NCBI GenBank assembly: GCA_009927045.1
Contig: RFNT01000057.1
Coordinates: forward strand, 1 to 43,967
Origin: a bacterium
GTDB taxonomy: Bacteria > Bdellovibrionota > FAC87 > UBA2466
DNA: 43,967 nucleotides
Direction: 5' to 3'
Shown here: positions 1 to 10,067 of the stretch, in pieces
Numbering within the stretch: the first letter of the stretch is position 1
Layout of the letters: every line of letters starts with the position of its first letter
Translations under genes and position numbers: made by a program
The notes under the pieces: generated by a model
Seen by the model: only the letters and a program-made list of their open reading frames with translations
Database searches by the model: none
Told to the model about the DNA's origin: nothing

Positions 1-418
1 TACTGATATTGAAGTTGAGTTTGGTATCGGCAATCAAAATTCCGACGCCTAGATTTTTTGTCACAAAGTATGGCAGCGCCCCAATGTTTGCATATAAAGG
101 CTTCCCTTTGGTTTCATCCAAAGCCTGGATTTTTTCCTTTAACGAAGCCCCCCCAATATCTTTAAACTTGTTGAAACTTGAAATGGCATCTCCAGAAACA
201 TGCCCGTTCATCCTGAGCATCACTTCCGTTCCGCTTTTTCTTAAGCTCAAGCCCGCTGGATTAGAAAATAATGCGTACTCATCATCAGAAAGACCAAAGA
301 AAGCACCGCCCATCCCCATGGAACGGATACTTTTTGAAAGACTGTAAAACTCTTTCACTCCAAAAGCGGAGTGTGAAAATAAAGCAACAAAACTACAACT
401 CAGTAACAGTTTTTTCAT
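1..418 (-). CDS. Outer-membrane beta-barrel protein, PorV/FadL/TraF-like, 5' part only
   Basis: The reading frame opens at an ATG ending at 418 and stays open for 139 codons to the left edge, so only the N-terminus is present. A hydrophobic signal peptide (MKKLLLSCSFVALFSHSAFG) is followed by a segment rich in Gly and Asn containing RSMGMGGAFFGLSDD and SNPAGLSL. That pattern, a conserved MGMGGA block followed by DD and NPAGL, is typical of the N-terminal hatch/first strands of the FadL/PorV/UPF0164-type barrel families. A purine-rich AGAGA lies upstream of the ATG. The substrate cannot be told from this fragment. A small open frame on the opposite strand here looks like a shadow. Confidence 0.7.
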   Translation of the reverse strand, partial: MKKLLLSCSFVALFSHSAFGVKEFYSLSKSIRSMGMGGAFFGLSDDEYALFSNPAGLSLRKSGTEVMLRMNGHVSGDAISSFNKFKDIGGASLKEKIQALDETKGKPLYANIGALPYFVTKNLGVGILIADTKLNFNIS

Positions 419-517
419 TTTGATTCTCTTTCTAGTTTTGGTTTCACTGAAAAATTTGAATGAGAGACAATTTACCACACGCAGCGGTGTTAGAAAAAGG
501 TGAGAAAGCGAGTTTTT

Positions 518-2530
518 TTATTCTGCGTTGCGAAATTTCTGAAAGCGCAATCGGAGAGAATTCCCTACAACTAACAAAGAACTGATCGTCATCGCCATAC
601 TAGAAAACACCGGAGTCAGTTTGAGCCCCCAGATAGGATAAAAGGCTCCCGCGGCCAGAGGAATTCCAACTAAATTATAGGAAAACGCCCAAAACAGGTT
701 TTGCCGGATATTTCGCATCATCAAGCGACTCAACTCAAATGCATTGAAGAGCGCAGAAAGGTTTCCTTTTATTAAAGTGATACTCGCACTCTGACGAGCG
801 ATGTCAGTTCCAGTTCCCATAGCAATTCCCAAGTCGGCTTGAGTAAGAGCTGGAGCATCATTGATTCCATCCCCCAAAAAACACACGGTTCTGCCCTGTG
901 ATTGTAAGCGGCGAATAGTTTCTGCCTTTTGGTGGGGGAGTAGCCCGCCTTCCCATTCCGATATTTCTAATTGGGTCGCTATCTTTTGGGTCACTGAAGG
1001 CTGATCTCCAGAAGCAAGCAACAGTTTGAGCCCTCGATGCTTAAAGGCTCGAATCATGGATGGAGCTTCAGGGCGAATTTGATCTTGAACCCCAATTAAA
1101 AACACACACCGCTTTTCGATGGCCACCCAAAGCACCGTTTGTCCTTGATCCTCAAGGGACCGTGCTCTGCTCAGCACCTCTTCAGTAGCAATTCCCTGAT
1201 CTTTAAGGAAAGCGGGATTCCCGATGAGAAGGGTTTGACCTCCTACACTTCCAGTTATCCCCAACCCTGGAAAAGACCGGAAATTTTCTACTGCGTCGAG
1301 TTGAGAAATTCCTTGATTCCCAGCTGCATCCAGAACGGCGGAAGCTAAAGGATGCTCACTCGCCCGCTCTAAGCTCGCAACTTGGCGCCAAACAACTCTG
1401 GTATCAAGATTTTTGTCCAGCAGTTGAGAACTCACCACTTGAGGTCTTCCCTGGGTCAAAGTCCCAGTTTTATCAAAAACAATCGTATCGATTTTTTCAA
1501 AGATTTGAACCGACTCTAAGTTTCGAAAAAGGATTCCAGAGCGAGCAGCTCTAGCAGTCCCCACTAAAATCGCAATAGGGGTTGCAAGGCCTAAAGCACA
1601 CGGGCAAGCCACCATCAGAACAGAAATAGCGGGAACTATCGCTTGAAGTGGATTGCCAGGCTCACTCCCAAAAATCCACCAAACCAATCCAGTGATAGCA
1701 GCGAAAACAAATACGAGTGGAGTGAACACCGCAGAGATCCGATCCACCAGTTTCTGAATAGGTACTTTTTGTGCTTGGAGTTCAGCCACCCAATCAATCA
1801 CATGAGCCAAAAGCGTTTGAGTCCCTGTTTTTTCAGCAACAAAAACAAAACTTCCTAATTGATTGAGAGTTCCAGCTAAAACAAAATCCCCCACTTTTTT
1901 TTCGATGGGTTGAGATTCGCCAGTCATCCAAGATTCATCTACGGCACTAGCGCCATCCACGATTCTTCCATCCACTGGGATTTGCGTACCCGGAAGCACT
2001 CGAAGGTGATTGCCCAATTGAATAGCTTCAACAGCAATTTCTTGATCTGGACTTCCCTCCACCACCAAACGAGCTTTACTGGGAATAAGCTCAGTGAGTT
2101 GATCGAGTGCTTGTTGAGTATTGTCACCCGCTTTCGCCTCAAGGACTTGCCCCAAAAGCACCATGCTCAACAGCATGGTAGCTCCTTCAAAATAAAAACC
2201 CATGAAGCCTGAAGCATCGGAATGAAAAAAAAGCCAAACACTAAGGCCATAAGCACTCAAAAGCCCCACTGCAATTAAAGTAAACATATTAGGCTTAAGA
2301 GCCTTCACGGAGACCCAGGCTTTTTTCCAAATAGGCCCACCAAAACCAAAAAGACTGACGGAAGTAAGCCCCCACTGAATAGCTCCGTGCCCTAAGTGAT
2401 TTTTCATAGCGAGCCAAGCCACGGGCACCGTACAAAGTAATGAGCCCCAAAACTGAACGCGAAGACTGGGCTCAGGAGCCGGCTTGTTTTTTATGGATGG
2501 GGCGCAATGATGGCAGGATTCTTTCGACAT
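518..2530 (-). CDS. copA: Copper-translocating P1B-type ATPase without N-terminal HMA domain
   Basis: This is a P-type ATPase of 670 residues that probably exports Cu(I) across the inner membrane. The sequence shows the membrane CPC motif in CPCALGLATP (Cys309), the phosphorylated aspartate in DKTGTLT (Asp353), SEHPLA of the nucleotide domain, and GDGINDAPAL near residue 552. The C-terminal helices carry a YN pair and an M-x-x-S-S arrangement (MTISS), the known signature of the Cu(I) P1B-1 subgroup. The usual N-terminal HMA metal-binding domain is missing; only a short tail with CHHC at residues 6-9 precedes the first helix. No well-placed ribosome-binding site is seen. A role in periplasmic cuproenzyme assembly rather than detoxification is possible. 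Confidence 0.93.
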   Translation of the reverse strand: MSKESCHHCAPSIKNKPAPEPSLRVQFWGSLLCTVPVAWLAMKNHLGHGAIQWGLTSVSLFGFGGPIWKKAWVSVKALKPNMFTLIAVGLLSAYGLSVWLFFHSDASGFMGFYFEGATMLLSMVLLGQVLEAKAGDNTQQALDQLTELIPSKARLVVEGSPDQEIAVEAIQLGNHLRVLPGTQIPVDGRIVDGASAVDESWMTGESQPIEKKVGDFVLAGTLNQLGSFVFVAEKTGTQTLLAHVIDWVAELQAQKVPIQKLVDRISAVFTPLVFVFAAITGLVWWIFGSEPGNPLQAIVPAISVLMVACPCALGLATPIAILVGTARAARSGILFRNLESVQIFEKIDTIVFDKTGTLTQGRPQVVSSQLLDKNLDTRVVWRQVASLERASEHPLASAVLDAAGNQGISQLDAVENFRSFPGLGITGSVGGQTLLIGNPAFLKDQGIATEEVLSRARSLEDQGQTVLWVAIEKRCVFLIGVQDQIRPEAPSMIRAFKHRGLKLLLASGDQPSVTQKIATQLEISEWEGGLLPHQKAETIRRLQSQGRTVCFLGDGINDAPALTQADLGIAMGTGTDIARQSASITLIKGNLSALFNAFELSRLMMRNIRQNLFWAFSYNLVGIPLAAGAFYPIWGLKLTPVFSSMAMTISSLLVVGNSLRLRFQKFRNAE

Positions 2531-2554
2531 CCCTATAAAGTAGCAAGGCTATAG

Positions 2555-2597
2555 AAAAAAGAAACCCAATGTTCACTTAAGAGTGATCCATTGGGTT
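2555..2597 (-). terminator. Intrinsic terminator of the lipoprotein gene
   Basis: Perfect 9-bp arms AACCCAATG (2563-2571) and CATTGGGTT (2589-2597) enclose a second short stem (TCACT/AGTGA). On the minus strand the hairpin is followed by a T-rich tract (positions 2562-2555), so it terminates transcripts of the lipoprotein gene before copA. A T-tract on the other side (CTTTTT) could also let it act on plus-strand transcripts. Confidence 0.8.
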
Positions 2598-2632
2598 CTT
2601 TTTGCCCTTACTGACTTTACTGAAACTTTTCT

Positions 2633-3514
2633 TTAAACGCCTCCCGCAAGAGTGCGGTTGAATCGATTCAAAAACATATCCCGAGATGCCGGATTTGCAA
2701 AAGGGACTGATGAAATTGTGGGAATTTGCAGAGCAGCTCCTCCCGCTCCTAAATTACAAGAGCCGCGCTCCACTGCACACATCATCATTTGCAGCGGCAG
2801 GGCGGACCCTGAGTTTTCAGCTAAACCTTGACCCACTTTAAAAGCTTGAGCGAGCATAAATCCTGCTTGGTCTGGATTGCGTTCTCCAGAACCTCCCGCT
2901 GAAAACATGATGGACCCTAAGGTTTCAGCAAGCCATGCTTGCGCTGCTGGGTCATTCGCATAAAGCACTTTTCCATCTTCACTCTTGATGGTGATGAAAG
3001 AAGCAATCAAGTTTTTAATAGCGTTCTGACATTCATCCGTTTTAGGTTTTGGAGTTGGAAAATTTGGGACGTTAGGAACGCCACATACAGGGGCGCCCGG
3101 TGTGGGATAGCCTTGCTGAATTACTGCGCTGCCAGGAACTTGAATCGCTACTGAAAAAGGATCAAAAGAGGCCATGCCTGAGGCTCCAACCACGGGCGCT
3201 CCTGGCACTGGTGCTCCAGCAACGGGGGCTCCGGGAATTGGCATTCCAGGGTTTCCAGGGATTGCTCCACCGGGACCACAAGGAACAACGGGAGAGCTGT
3301 TATAAAGTAATTCAATTTCAGCCACTATAGGCGCTAAGTCCGATGAGCATGTGCTTTTAGCTTGCTGGGCATGCTGGTAAAGGTTTTCTAAAATTGCAGG
3401 ATCAATCTTCGCGTCTTTAGGCTGGGGAGGTTTGCTCTCTCCACCGCAAGCCGTGAAAAATAAAAATATGCCGGGTGCTAATAAAGCTAAGATGCGTTTC
3501 AACATAAAGGGCAC
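2633..3514 (-). CDS. Lipoprotein with Pro/Gly-rich repeat segment, unknown function
   Basis: The 293-residue product begins with a lipoprotein signal peptide; the lipobox is FTAC, so Cys23 would be the lipidated residue. Residues of roughly 80-115 form a low-complexity stretch of repeated PGAPV/AGAPV units (collagen-like spacing). A more ordinary, mostly helical C-terminal half follows with several Cys residues (CGVPN, DECQN, MMMCAVERGSC). I recognise no enzymatic motif. The gene ends at its own hairpin terminator and is transcribed away from gmd. A structural or surface-attachment role is only a guess. Confidence 0.75.
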   Translation of the reverse strand: MPFMLKRILALLAPGIFLFFTACGGESKPPQPKDAKIDPAILENLYQHAQQAKSTCSSDLAPIVAEIELLYNSSPVVPCGPGGAIPGNPGMPIPGAPVAGAPVPGAPVVGASGMASFDPFSVAIQVPGSAVIQQGYPTPGAPVCGVPNVPNFPTPKPKTDECQNAIKNLIASFITIKSEDGKVLYANDPAAQAWLAETLGSIMFSAGGSGERNPDQAGFMLAQAFKVGQGLAENSGSALPLQMMMCAVERGSCNLGAGGAALQIPTISSVPFANPASRDMFLNRFNRTLAGGV

Positions 3515-3827
3515 TCCTGTTTAGGTCTCACCCCTCCAAAGTGCAACGCATAAGCCACTCTCAACGAATACGTCTAGCAGCCGCTAATTTGAATGAAGTT
3601 CACCAGTTGGCGAGTCTTTCACAATCTGTAAACCAAATGGACACCTTCTATCTTTTTGACGCCCATTAGCAGAACTAAAAAAGCCCTTAAAAAATAAGGA
3701 GCTTACAGCGTTTCGCTTTTATACAGTTAGGTGCTTGGATGCAGTGACTCACAGTAACTCCTCAAAAGAAATAGACTAATTCGAGCCTAGCCCGGTAAAC
3801 TTAAAAGACTCTATCCAAGGAAAATCC
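3515..3827. other. Intergenic region between divergent lipoprotein gene and gmd
   Basis: This 313-bp stretch holds the divergent upstream regions of the lipoprotein gene and gmd. I see no convincing gene in it. An AAGG ribosome-binding site lies at 3817-3820, seven bases before the gmd ATG. No promoter pair is good enough to annotate. Confidence 0.5.
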
Positions 3828-4858
<1,031 letters not shown>

Positions 4859-4872
<14 letters not shown>

Positions 4873-5587
4873 TAGCGGTTTTTCTCAATTCCTTTAAAAC
4901 CAACCAGTAAGTGGTCCATTTCTTTTTCCACCCCCGAGACCAGTGAGATTGGCCATGAAGTCTGGCATTCAAATTCACTAGGATAGACCGGAAGACGAAC
5001 TGGTGTTTTTTCGCTTGAAGTAAGACGTAGGCATCGAATGAAATCCCTCGGGGAGAGCGTTGAAGATATTTTTTGAGCTCACCCGAAAATAATTTTGGCT
5101 GTCCGTTGATATCAAAACACCAAAAGCCCCAAAGTACTCCCACTGCTAACTCATAGAGACGACTCACAATCCAGTCTTTCCGGTTTCTCTGAGAGCGAAT
5201 ACCCCGCACAAGCACTGCTCCACCCACCGTTTGTCCCTCCCGGAACGCTCTGAAAACATCTCTCGGATCATATTGTAAATCAGCGTGCGAATATCCAATC
5301 CAAGCGGCCGTAGAAGAGGTGATTCCGGCGGAAAGCCCGCCTCCGTATCCCTGATTTTCTTCAAGATTCAAAACTCGAAGCCAGTGACGGAAAGAACCCG
5401 ATTGAAACCCGCTCAAGACTTCAAGTGAAGCATCGCTACTCCCATTATTCACTAACACTAATTGAAATTCATCGGGTGTCAGCTCGACCGATTGAGCTGC
5501 TCGAATCGTTTTCTCAATCAATAGAGACAAAGAGGCAGCTTCGTTGAAACAGGGAATAATAAGCTCAAACAAAGGAGTTTTAGTCAT
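4859..5587 (-). CDS. Family 2 glycosyltransferase (dolichyl-phosphate-sugar synthase type)
   Basis: A 242-residue GT-A fold glycosyltransferase. The N-terminus LIIPCFNEAASL is the classical family 2 start, NNGSSD the nucleotide-binding loop, and HADLQYDP holds the acidic DxD-like motif (ADLQ version of the DADLQ motif of polyprenyl-phosphate mannose/glucose transferases). The protein is cytosolic or membrane-attached, with no C-terminal transmembrane pair typical of GtrB. Start: ATG with AAGG three bases upstream. It is divergent from asnB with only 41 nt between the starts, which suggests coordinated expression within the polysaccharide region. The acceptor and sugar donor cannot be told from sequence. 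Confidence 0.88.
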
Positions 5588-5628
5588 TCACCTTTTCCGA
5601 AGCTGGTATTGATGTCACAATGCCTATT

Positions 5629-7593
5629 ATGTGTGGGTTTGCAGGCTTACTCAATCCTAAAACTAATCAATCCCGGGACTGGTATCAGCAGCGTTTGGAA
5701 AGCATGACTAACGCTATTCGGCATCGTGGTCCCGATGACAGCGCCTATTGGGTTGAAGCAGAGCGTGGTCTCGCCATGGGGTTTCGGAGGCTCTCCATAT
5801 TGGACTTGTCCGTCCAAGGGCGCCAACCCATGGAATCAGCTTGTGGAAGATACACCCTCGTATTCAACGGAGAAATTTACAATCACTCAGAGATCAAGCA
5901 AGCCGTGATTGCATCCGATCAATTTCATTTCGAATTTCGGGGTCGTTCCGACACCGAAACACTTTTGGCCGGATTCACAGTATGGGGAGTTGAGGCAACT
6001 CTCAAGAAAACGAATGGCATGTTTGCTTTAGCGGTTTGGGATCGTGAATCGCACTGTTTATTGATGGGTAGAGATCGTCTCGGTGAAAAACCACTCTATT
6101 ATGGTTGGGCTCAAGATCTCTTTATATTTGGGTCTGAATTAAAAAGTTTCATGTGTCTTCCGGAGTTTTCAAAAACCCTTGATAAAAAAGCTCTTAATCT
6201 TTTTTTCCGTCACAGTTGCATTCCAGCGCCCTATTCTGTTTTTGAAAAAGTAAAAAAACTTCCTCCTGGCTGTTTTCTTAAATGGTCCCCTAACCAACCT
6301 GCTACTGTTGAAATAAATAGGTATTGGTCTGCGCAAGACGTTTGCGTTCAAGGAGTCAAAAATCCCTTCACTGGCACTTTTGAAGAAGCCGAGGAGAAGC
6401 TACACGAACTTTTGAAAGACGCAGTCAAATTACGTATGGAGGCTGATGTTCCTTTGGGGGCATTTCTTTCCGGCGGTATTGATTCATCTTTGATTGTTGC
6501 ATTGATGCAGAAACAAAGCTCTGTCCCCATCAGAACATTTACCATAGGTTTTGAAGAGGCACGCTTTGACGAATCAGAATATGCGAGAAAAGTATCACAA
6601 GCATTGCACACCCATCACACCGAATTGAAAGTAACCGCCAAAGAAGCACAGTCTGTTATTCCCTTGTTGCCTTCGATGTTTGATGAGCCTTTTTCGGACG
6701 CTTCTCAAATACCCACTTATTTGTTGGCACACCTCACTCGACAAAGTGTGACTGTCTCTCTAAGCGGGGATGGCGGAGATGAACTTTTTGGTGGCTATGA
6801 TCGTTATATTTACGGACAAAATTTTTGGAATAAATTCTCTGAATTTCCAATCAGTTTAAAAAAATCGCTAGCAACCTTACTGAATTTAATTCCGTCCAAA
6901 CAGTGGGAACAAGGATTTCGCGCCCTTGAACCGTTCTTACCACCTCACTGGCACTGGAAATCCCCAGGTGAAAAAATAAAAAAACTCCAGGAGGCTCTCC
7001 GAGTTACTAATCCGCTCGAACTGTACACGGCACTCACTTCTCATTTTAATCCGCCGAGTTCGGTAACTTTTACATCTGAAGAATACTCCACGCAGATAAA
7101 GGATGCTGAACATTTGCCGCTCTGGGAGCCCATCTCCCAAGGAATGATGTATCTCGATTTAGTTAGTTATTTACCGGATGATATTTTGGTGAAAGTTGAC
7201 CGGGCTACTATGGCCGTAAGTTTGGAAGGCCGCATGCCGCTTTTGGATCATCGATTGGTGGAGTTTGCTTGGAAGCTCCCGCCACACTTTAAAATTCAGG
7301 ACGGTGAAGGAAAGGCCATCACCAAAAAAATGTTGAACCGTTACCTTCCAGAGACTCTCTATCAACGCCCGAAAATGGGATTCAGTGTTCCTGTGGGCGA
7401 ATGGATCCGCGGCCCTTTAAAAGATTGGGCAGAATCTCTGTTAAATCACGAGCGCATCCATCGCGAAGGCTATCTGAATCCTCAACAAGTGGAGACGCTT
7501 TGGCGGGAGCACTTGAGCGGGGCTCGTAATCATGAGCATCGGCTTTGGGATCTGCTCCAGTTCCAAAACTGGTTAAACACCTGTATTTATTAA
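5629..7593 (+). CDS. asnB: AsnB-type glutamine-dependent amidotransferase (asparagine synthase family)
   Basis: The enzyme has an N-terminal class II glutamine amidotransferase domain (residues 1-210) and a C-terminal ATP-pyrophosphatase domain. I place the start at the second ATG (5629), not 5620, because the catalytic cysteine must follow the initiator Met (MCGFAG). GFRRLSILDLS, FNGEIYNH and SDTE line the glutaminase pocket. LSGGIDSS near residue 280 is the PP-loop, and SGDGGDELFGGYDRY and LEGRMPLLDH are the synthase motifs. The 654-residue length fits. It could make asparagine, but homologues inside O-antigen and capsule clusters amidate uronic acids. The gmd, GT2 and glmS neighbours favour that second role (inference). 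Confidence 0.9.
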   Translation: MCGFAGLLNPKTNQSRDWYQQRLESMTNAIRHRGPDDSAYWVEAERGLAMGFRRLSILDLSVQGRQPMESACGRYTLVFNGEIYNHSEIKQAVIASDQFHFEFRGRSDTETLLAGFTVWGVEATLKKTNGMFALAVWDRESHCLLMGRDRLGEKPLYYGWAQDLFIFGSELKSFMCLPEFSKTLDKKALNLFFRHSCIPAPYSVFEKVKKLPPGCFLKWSPNQPATVEINRYWSAQDVCVQGVKNPFTGTFEEAEEKLHELLKDAVKLRMEADVPLGAFLSGGIDSSLIVALMQKQSSVPIRTFTIGFEEARFDESEYARKVSQALHTHHTELKVTAKEAQSVIPLLPSMFDEPFSDASQIPTYLLAHLTRQSVTVSLSGDGGDELFGGYDRYIYGQNFWNKFSEFPISLKKSLATLLNLIPSKQWEQGFRALEPFLPPHWHWKSPGEKIKKLQEALRVTNPLELYTALTSHFNPPSSVTFTSEEYSTQIKDAEHLPLWEPISQGMMYLDLVSYLPDDILVKVDRATMAVSLEGRMPLLDHRLVEFAWKLPPHFKIQDGEGKAITKKMLNRYLPETLYQRPKMGFSVPVGEWIRGPLKDWAESLLNHERIHREGYLNPQQVETLWREHLSGARNHEHRLWDLLQFQNWLNTCIY

Positions 7594-7628
7594 TATTTAT
7601 TCCTTTTTTGGCAGCAGCTAGACAAGTA

Positions 7629-7657
7629 TTGAAATCGGCCCCCAAACTCGATAGAAA
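7629..7657 (+). promoter_or_regulatory. Possible sigma-70 promoter of glmS
   Basis: TTGAAA (7629-7634) lies 17 bases before TAGAAA (7652-7657), a reasonable -35 and a moderate -10. The GGAGG ribosome-binding site follows at 7673-7677. The asnB-glmS gap is only 90 bp, too short for a glmS ribozyme. Confidence 0.35.
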
Positions 7658-7683
7658 ATGAGGTTTCGGGCTGGAGGAATGGA

Positions 7684-9547
7684 ATGTGCGGCATTATTGG
7701 TTATAACGGTTCAAATGACCCGAAAGAAATCCTCATTGATGGTCTGAAGCGATTAGAATATCGCGGCTATGACTCTGCTGGGATTGCGATTCAAGATTCT
7801 CATAAAGTAGATGTTTTTCGCTCCAAAGGTCGCATTCAGAGCTTAGAAAATAAACTCGTCGGTAAACATTTTAAAGGATCCTTGGGGATTGGGCATACTC
7901 GATGGGCCACTCATGGAGCCCCCAATGAGATCAATGCTCACCCCCATCGAGTGGGTTCTATCACTCTGGTGCACAATGGAATCATAGAGAATTATCTCGA
8001 ACTGAGAGAGGATTTGAAGTCGAAAAAAAGAGTTATTACCAGCGATACTGACTCTGAACTGATTGCACATCTCTTCGATATTGAATTGCACAAAGGACTT
8101 TCTCTGGTTCAGGCAGTGGGTAAAGTAATTCCACAATTAACCGGCTCTTACGCTTTCGTGGTTATGAGTGACCGGGAGCCTGAGCTTCTCTTAGGAGTAC
8201 GTAAAGGGCTCCTTTATTGGTCGGGTTAGGCGACCAGGAAAACTTTTAGCCTCTGATGTTCAAGCTATCCTCCATCGCACGCATCGAGTGATTTACTTGA
8301 ACGATGAAGAATACGTTGTCTGCCGAAAGAAGCAGGTTGAAATATTTTCTTTTTCTGGAAAACCCGTTCCCCTGGTCATTAAAACGATCGAGTGGACACC
8401 GGATCAGATGGAAAAGGGTGGTTATCAGCACTTCATGCTCAAGGAAATTTATGAGCAGGGACAAGCTGTATCAAACACTTTAGAGAATAAAATTGATCAT
8501 GTGCAAGGAATTGTGAATATTCCTGAGTTAGCTCCTCACTTTGAAAAATTAAAACAAGTCAGCAGCATTTCCATCGTAGCTTGTGGAACTGCCCGACATG
8601 CTGCACTTGTAGGTAAATATTATTTGGAAAAATTTGCTCGAGTTGCTGCTGATGTCGATTTTGGTTCTGAGTTTAGATATCGCGACCCAATTTTAAATCC
8701 GAAGTCTTGGACGCTTTTAATTTCTCAATCTGGGGAAACTGCTGACACCTTAGCGGCTCAAAAAGAATCTAAGCTTAAAGGTGTGCCTAGTTTGGCCATT
8801 TGTAACGTCAGAGAAAGTACGTTAGCTCGAGAATCTGATGTTGTGATCTACACTCAGGCAGGTCCAGAAATTGGAGTTGCTTCGACAAAAGCATTCACTA
8901 CTCAACTCGTAGTGCTCTATTTATTTGCTGTTCAATTAGGATTATTAAAAGGCTCTCTTTCAGAGCAACAAGCCCGAGAACTGACTTCAGAAGTTCAAAA
9001 ACTTCCATTTTTGATTGAAAATACGCTGGCCATGGAATCTAAAATTGAGAAGTTATGCACTCAATTGCAAAAAAAGAATTTCTTTTTCTTCTTGGGCAGA
9101 GATGTGAATTACCCCATAGCTTTAGAAGGATCTCTGAAACTGAAAGAAATCAGCTATGCCCATGCAGAAGGCTATCCAGCAGGGGAAATCAAACATGGTC
9201 CCATTGCGCTGATTGAAAAGCAGGTGGCTACTTTGATTCTTTCTCCCCAAGCACTCAGCACAGAAATCAATCCAGATCCTATGAGTGCTGTCATTTATGA
9301 AAAGATGATGAGTAACTTACAGGAGATCAAAAGCCGAGGAGGCATGATTCTGAGTATTGGGAGTGGTGAGGACAAAAAGCTACAAGACCAGTCAGATTAT
9401 TATTTAGGTATTCCCAAAACCACTTGGGCTCTCAACCCCATTTTATTGACTCTACCGCTGCAGATGATTGCTTACCACATAGCCGTTGGTCGCGGGACCG
9501 ATGTGGACAAGCCCAGAAATCTCGCTAAGAGTGTAACGGTGGAATAG
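7684..9547 (+). pseudogene. glmS: Glutamine-fructose-6-phosphate aminotransferase, interrupted by two 1-nt frameshifts
   Basis: GlmS makes glucosamine-6-phosphate from fructose-6-P and glutamine, the first step to UDP-GlcNAc for peptidoglycan and LPS. MCGIIGYNG gives the N-terminal nucleophile Cys and RLEYRGYDSAG the glutaminase core. SQSGETADTL and VASTKAFTTQ mark the two SIS domains, and the C-terminus KPRNLAKSVTVE is canonical. Start ATG 7684 has GGAGG six bases upstream. The frame breaks at the G3 run 8206-8208 (one G restores RKGAPLLVGLG) and at the T4 run 8244-8247 (one T restores ENFLASDVQAI). The repaired length is about 621 residues. Because GlmS is normally essential, sequencing errors are the likeliest cause. 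The 3' end overlaps the convergent phosphatase gene by 23 nt. Confidence 0.93.
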
Positions 9548-10067
9548 ATTTTTCACACGCATCCCAATCCTTAAACCAAGGTACTTCAACATTTTGTAAC
9601 TCGGCTGGTTTGTCAGGCGGATAGTGCGAATTTAGTAACACTCCGGTGCTCTGGCTTCGGTAGGCCAACTGGATATCACTCCATTTGTCCCCAATAACAT
9701 AACTTCGAGATAAATCGAGTTCATAGCTTTTCGCTAACGCCGTTATTAATCCTGTTGCAGGTTTTCGACAGTTGCAATCATCTTCAGGCTTATGAAAACA
9801 GTAAGCAAATTCTTGAATCTGAATTCCCTTTTCTCGAAACCAGACTGCTATTTTTTGGTGTACGCTTTGGAACTCCCCATCTGAAATCAACCCTCGTCCC
9901 ACTCCGGACTGATTACTCACAACGAATAAAAAGTAGCCCTTGTTCTGTAATTTGATCAAAGCTGTATCTACTCCTGGAAGTGGCTGAACCCGGGCGGGGT
10001 CTTTTGGATAATGTTGATCGATAATCAGAGTTCCATCGCGATCTAGAAAGATTGCAGGCTGGCTCAC
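9525..10067 (-). CDS. gmhB: HAD-family phosphatase, GmhB-type (heptose 1,7-bisphosphate phosphatase-like)
   Basis: A 180-residue HAD phosphatase. FLDRDGTL (Asp9, Asp11) is motif I, VVSNQSGVGRG motif II and GDKWSDIQLA motif IV. The Cys90-x-His92 and Cys98-x-Cys100 cluster (YCFHKPEDDCNC) is the zinc-binding loop characteristic of GmhB. GmhB removes the 1-phosphate from D-glycero-D-manno-heptose 1,7-bisphosphate. Here it is the last gene of an operon with kdsA and kdsD: its GTG start shares one base with the kdsD stop (TAGTG). Its position suggests it may serve the Kdo pathway or a heptose pathway whose other genes lie elsewhere; sequence alone cannot decide. Confidence 0.85.
   Translation of the reverse strand: MSQPAIFLDRDGTLIIDQHYPKDPARVQPLPGVDTALIKLQNKGYFLFVVSNQSGVGRGLISDGEFQSVHQKIAVWFREKGIQIQEFAYCFHKPEDDCNCRKPATGLITALAKSYELDLSRSYVIGDKWSDIQLAYRSQSTGVLLNSHYPPDKPAELQNVEVPWFKDWDACEKSIPPLHS

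Noticed and set aside
9-347. Plus-strand open frame at the left edge
   Set aside because: It lies opposite a minus-strand gene with signal peptide, MGMGGA and NPAGL features and a normal start; the plus frame has no such features.
2939-3330. Plus-strand open frames inside the lipoprotein gene
   Set aside because: They are antisense to the lipoprotein with lipobox and repeat, and show no family motif or ribosome-binding site.
7594-7683. glmS ribozyme before glmS
   Set aside because: The gap is only 90 bp and lacks the ribozyme core; the real glmS ribozyme is about 150 nt and mainly in Gram-positive bacteria.
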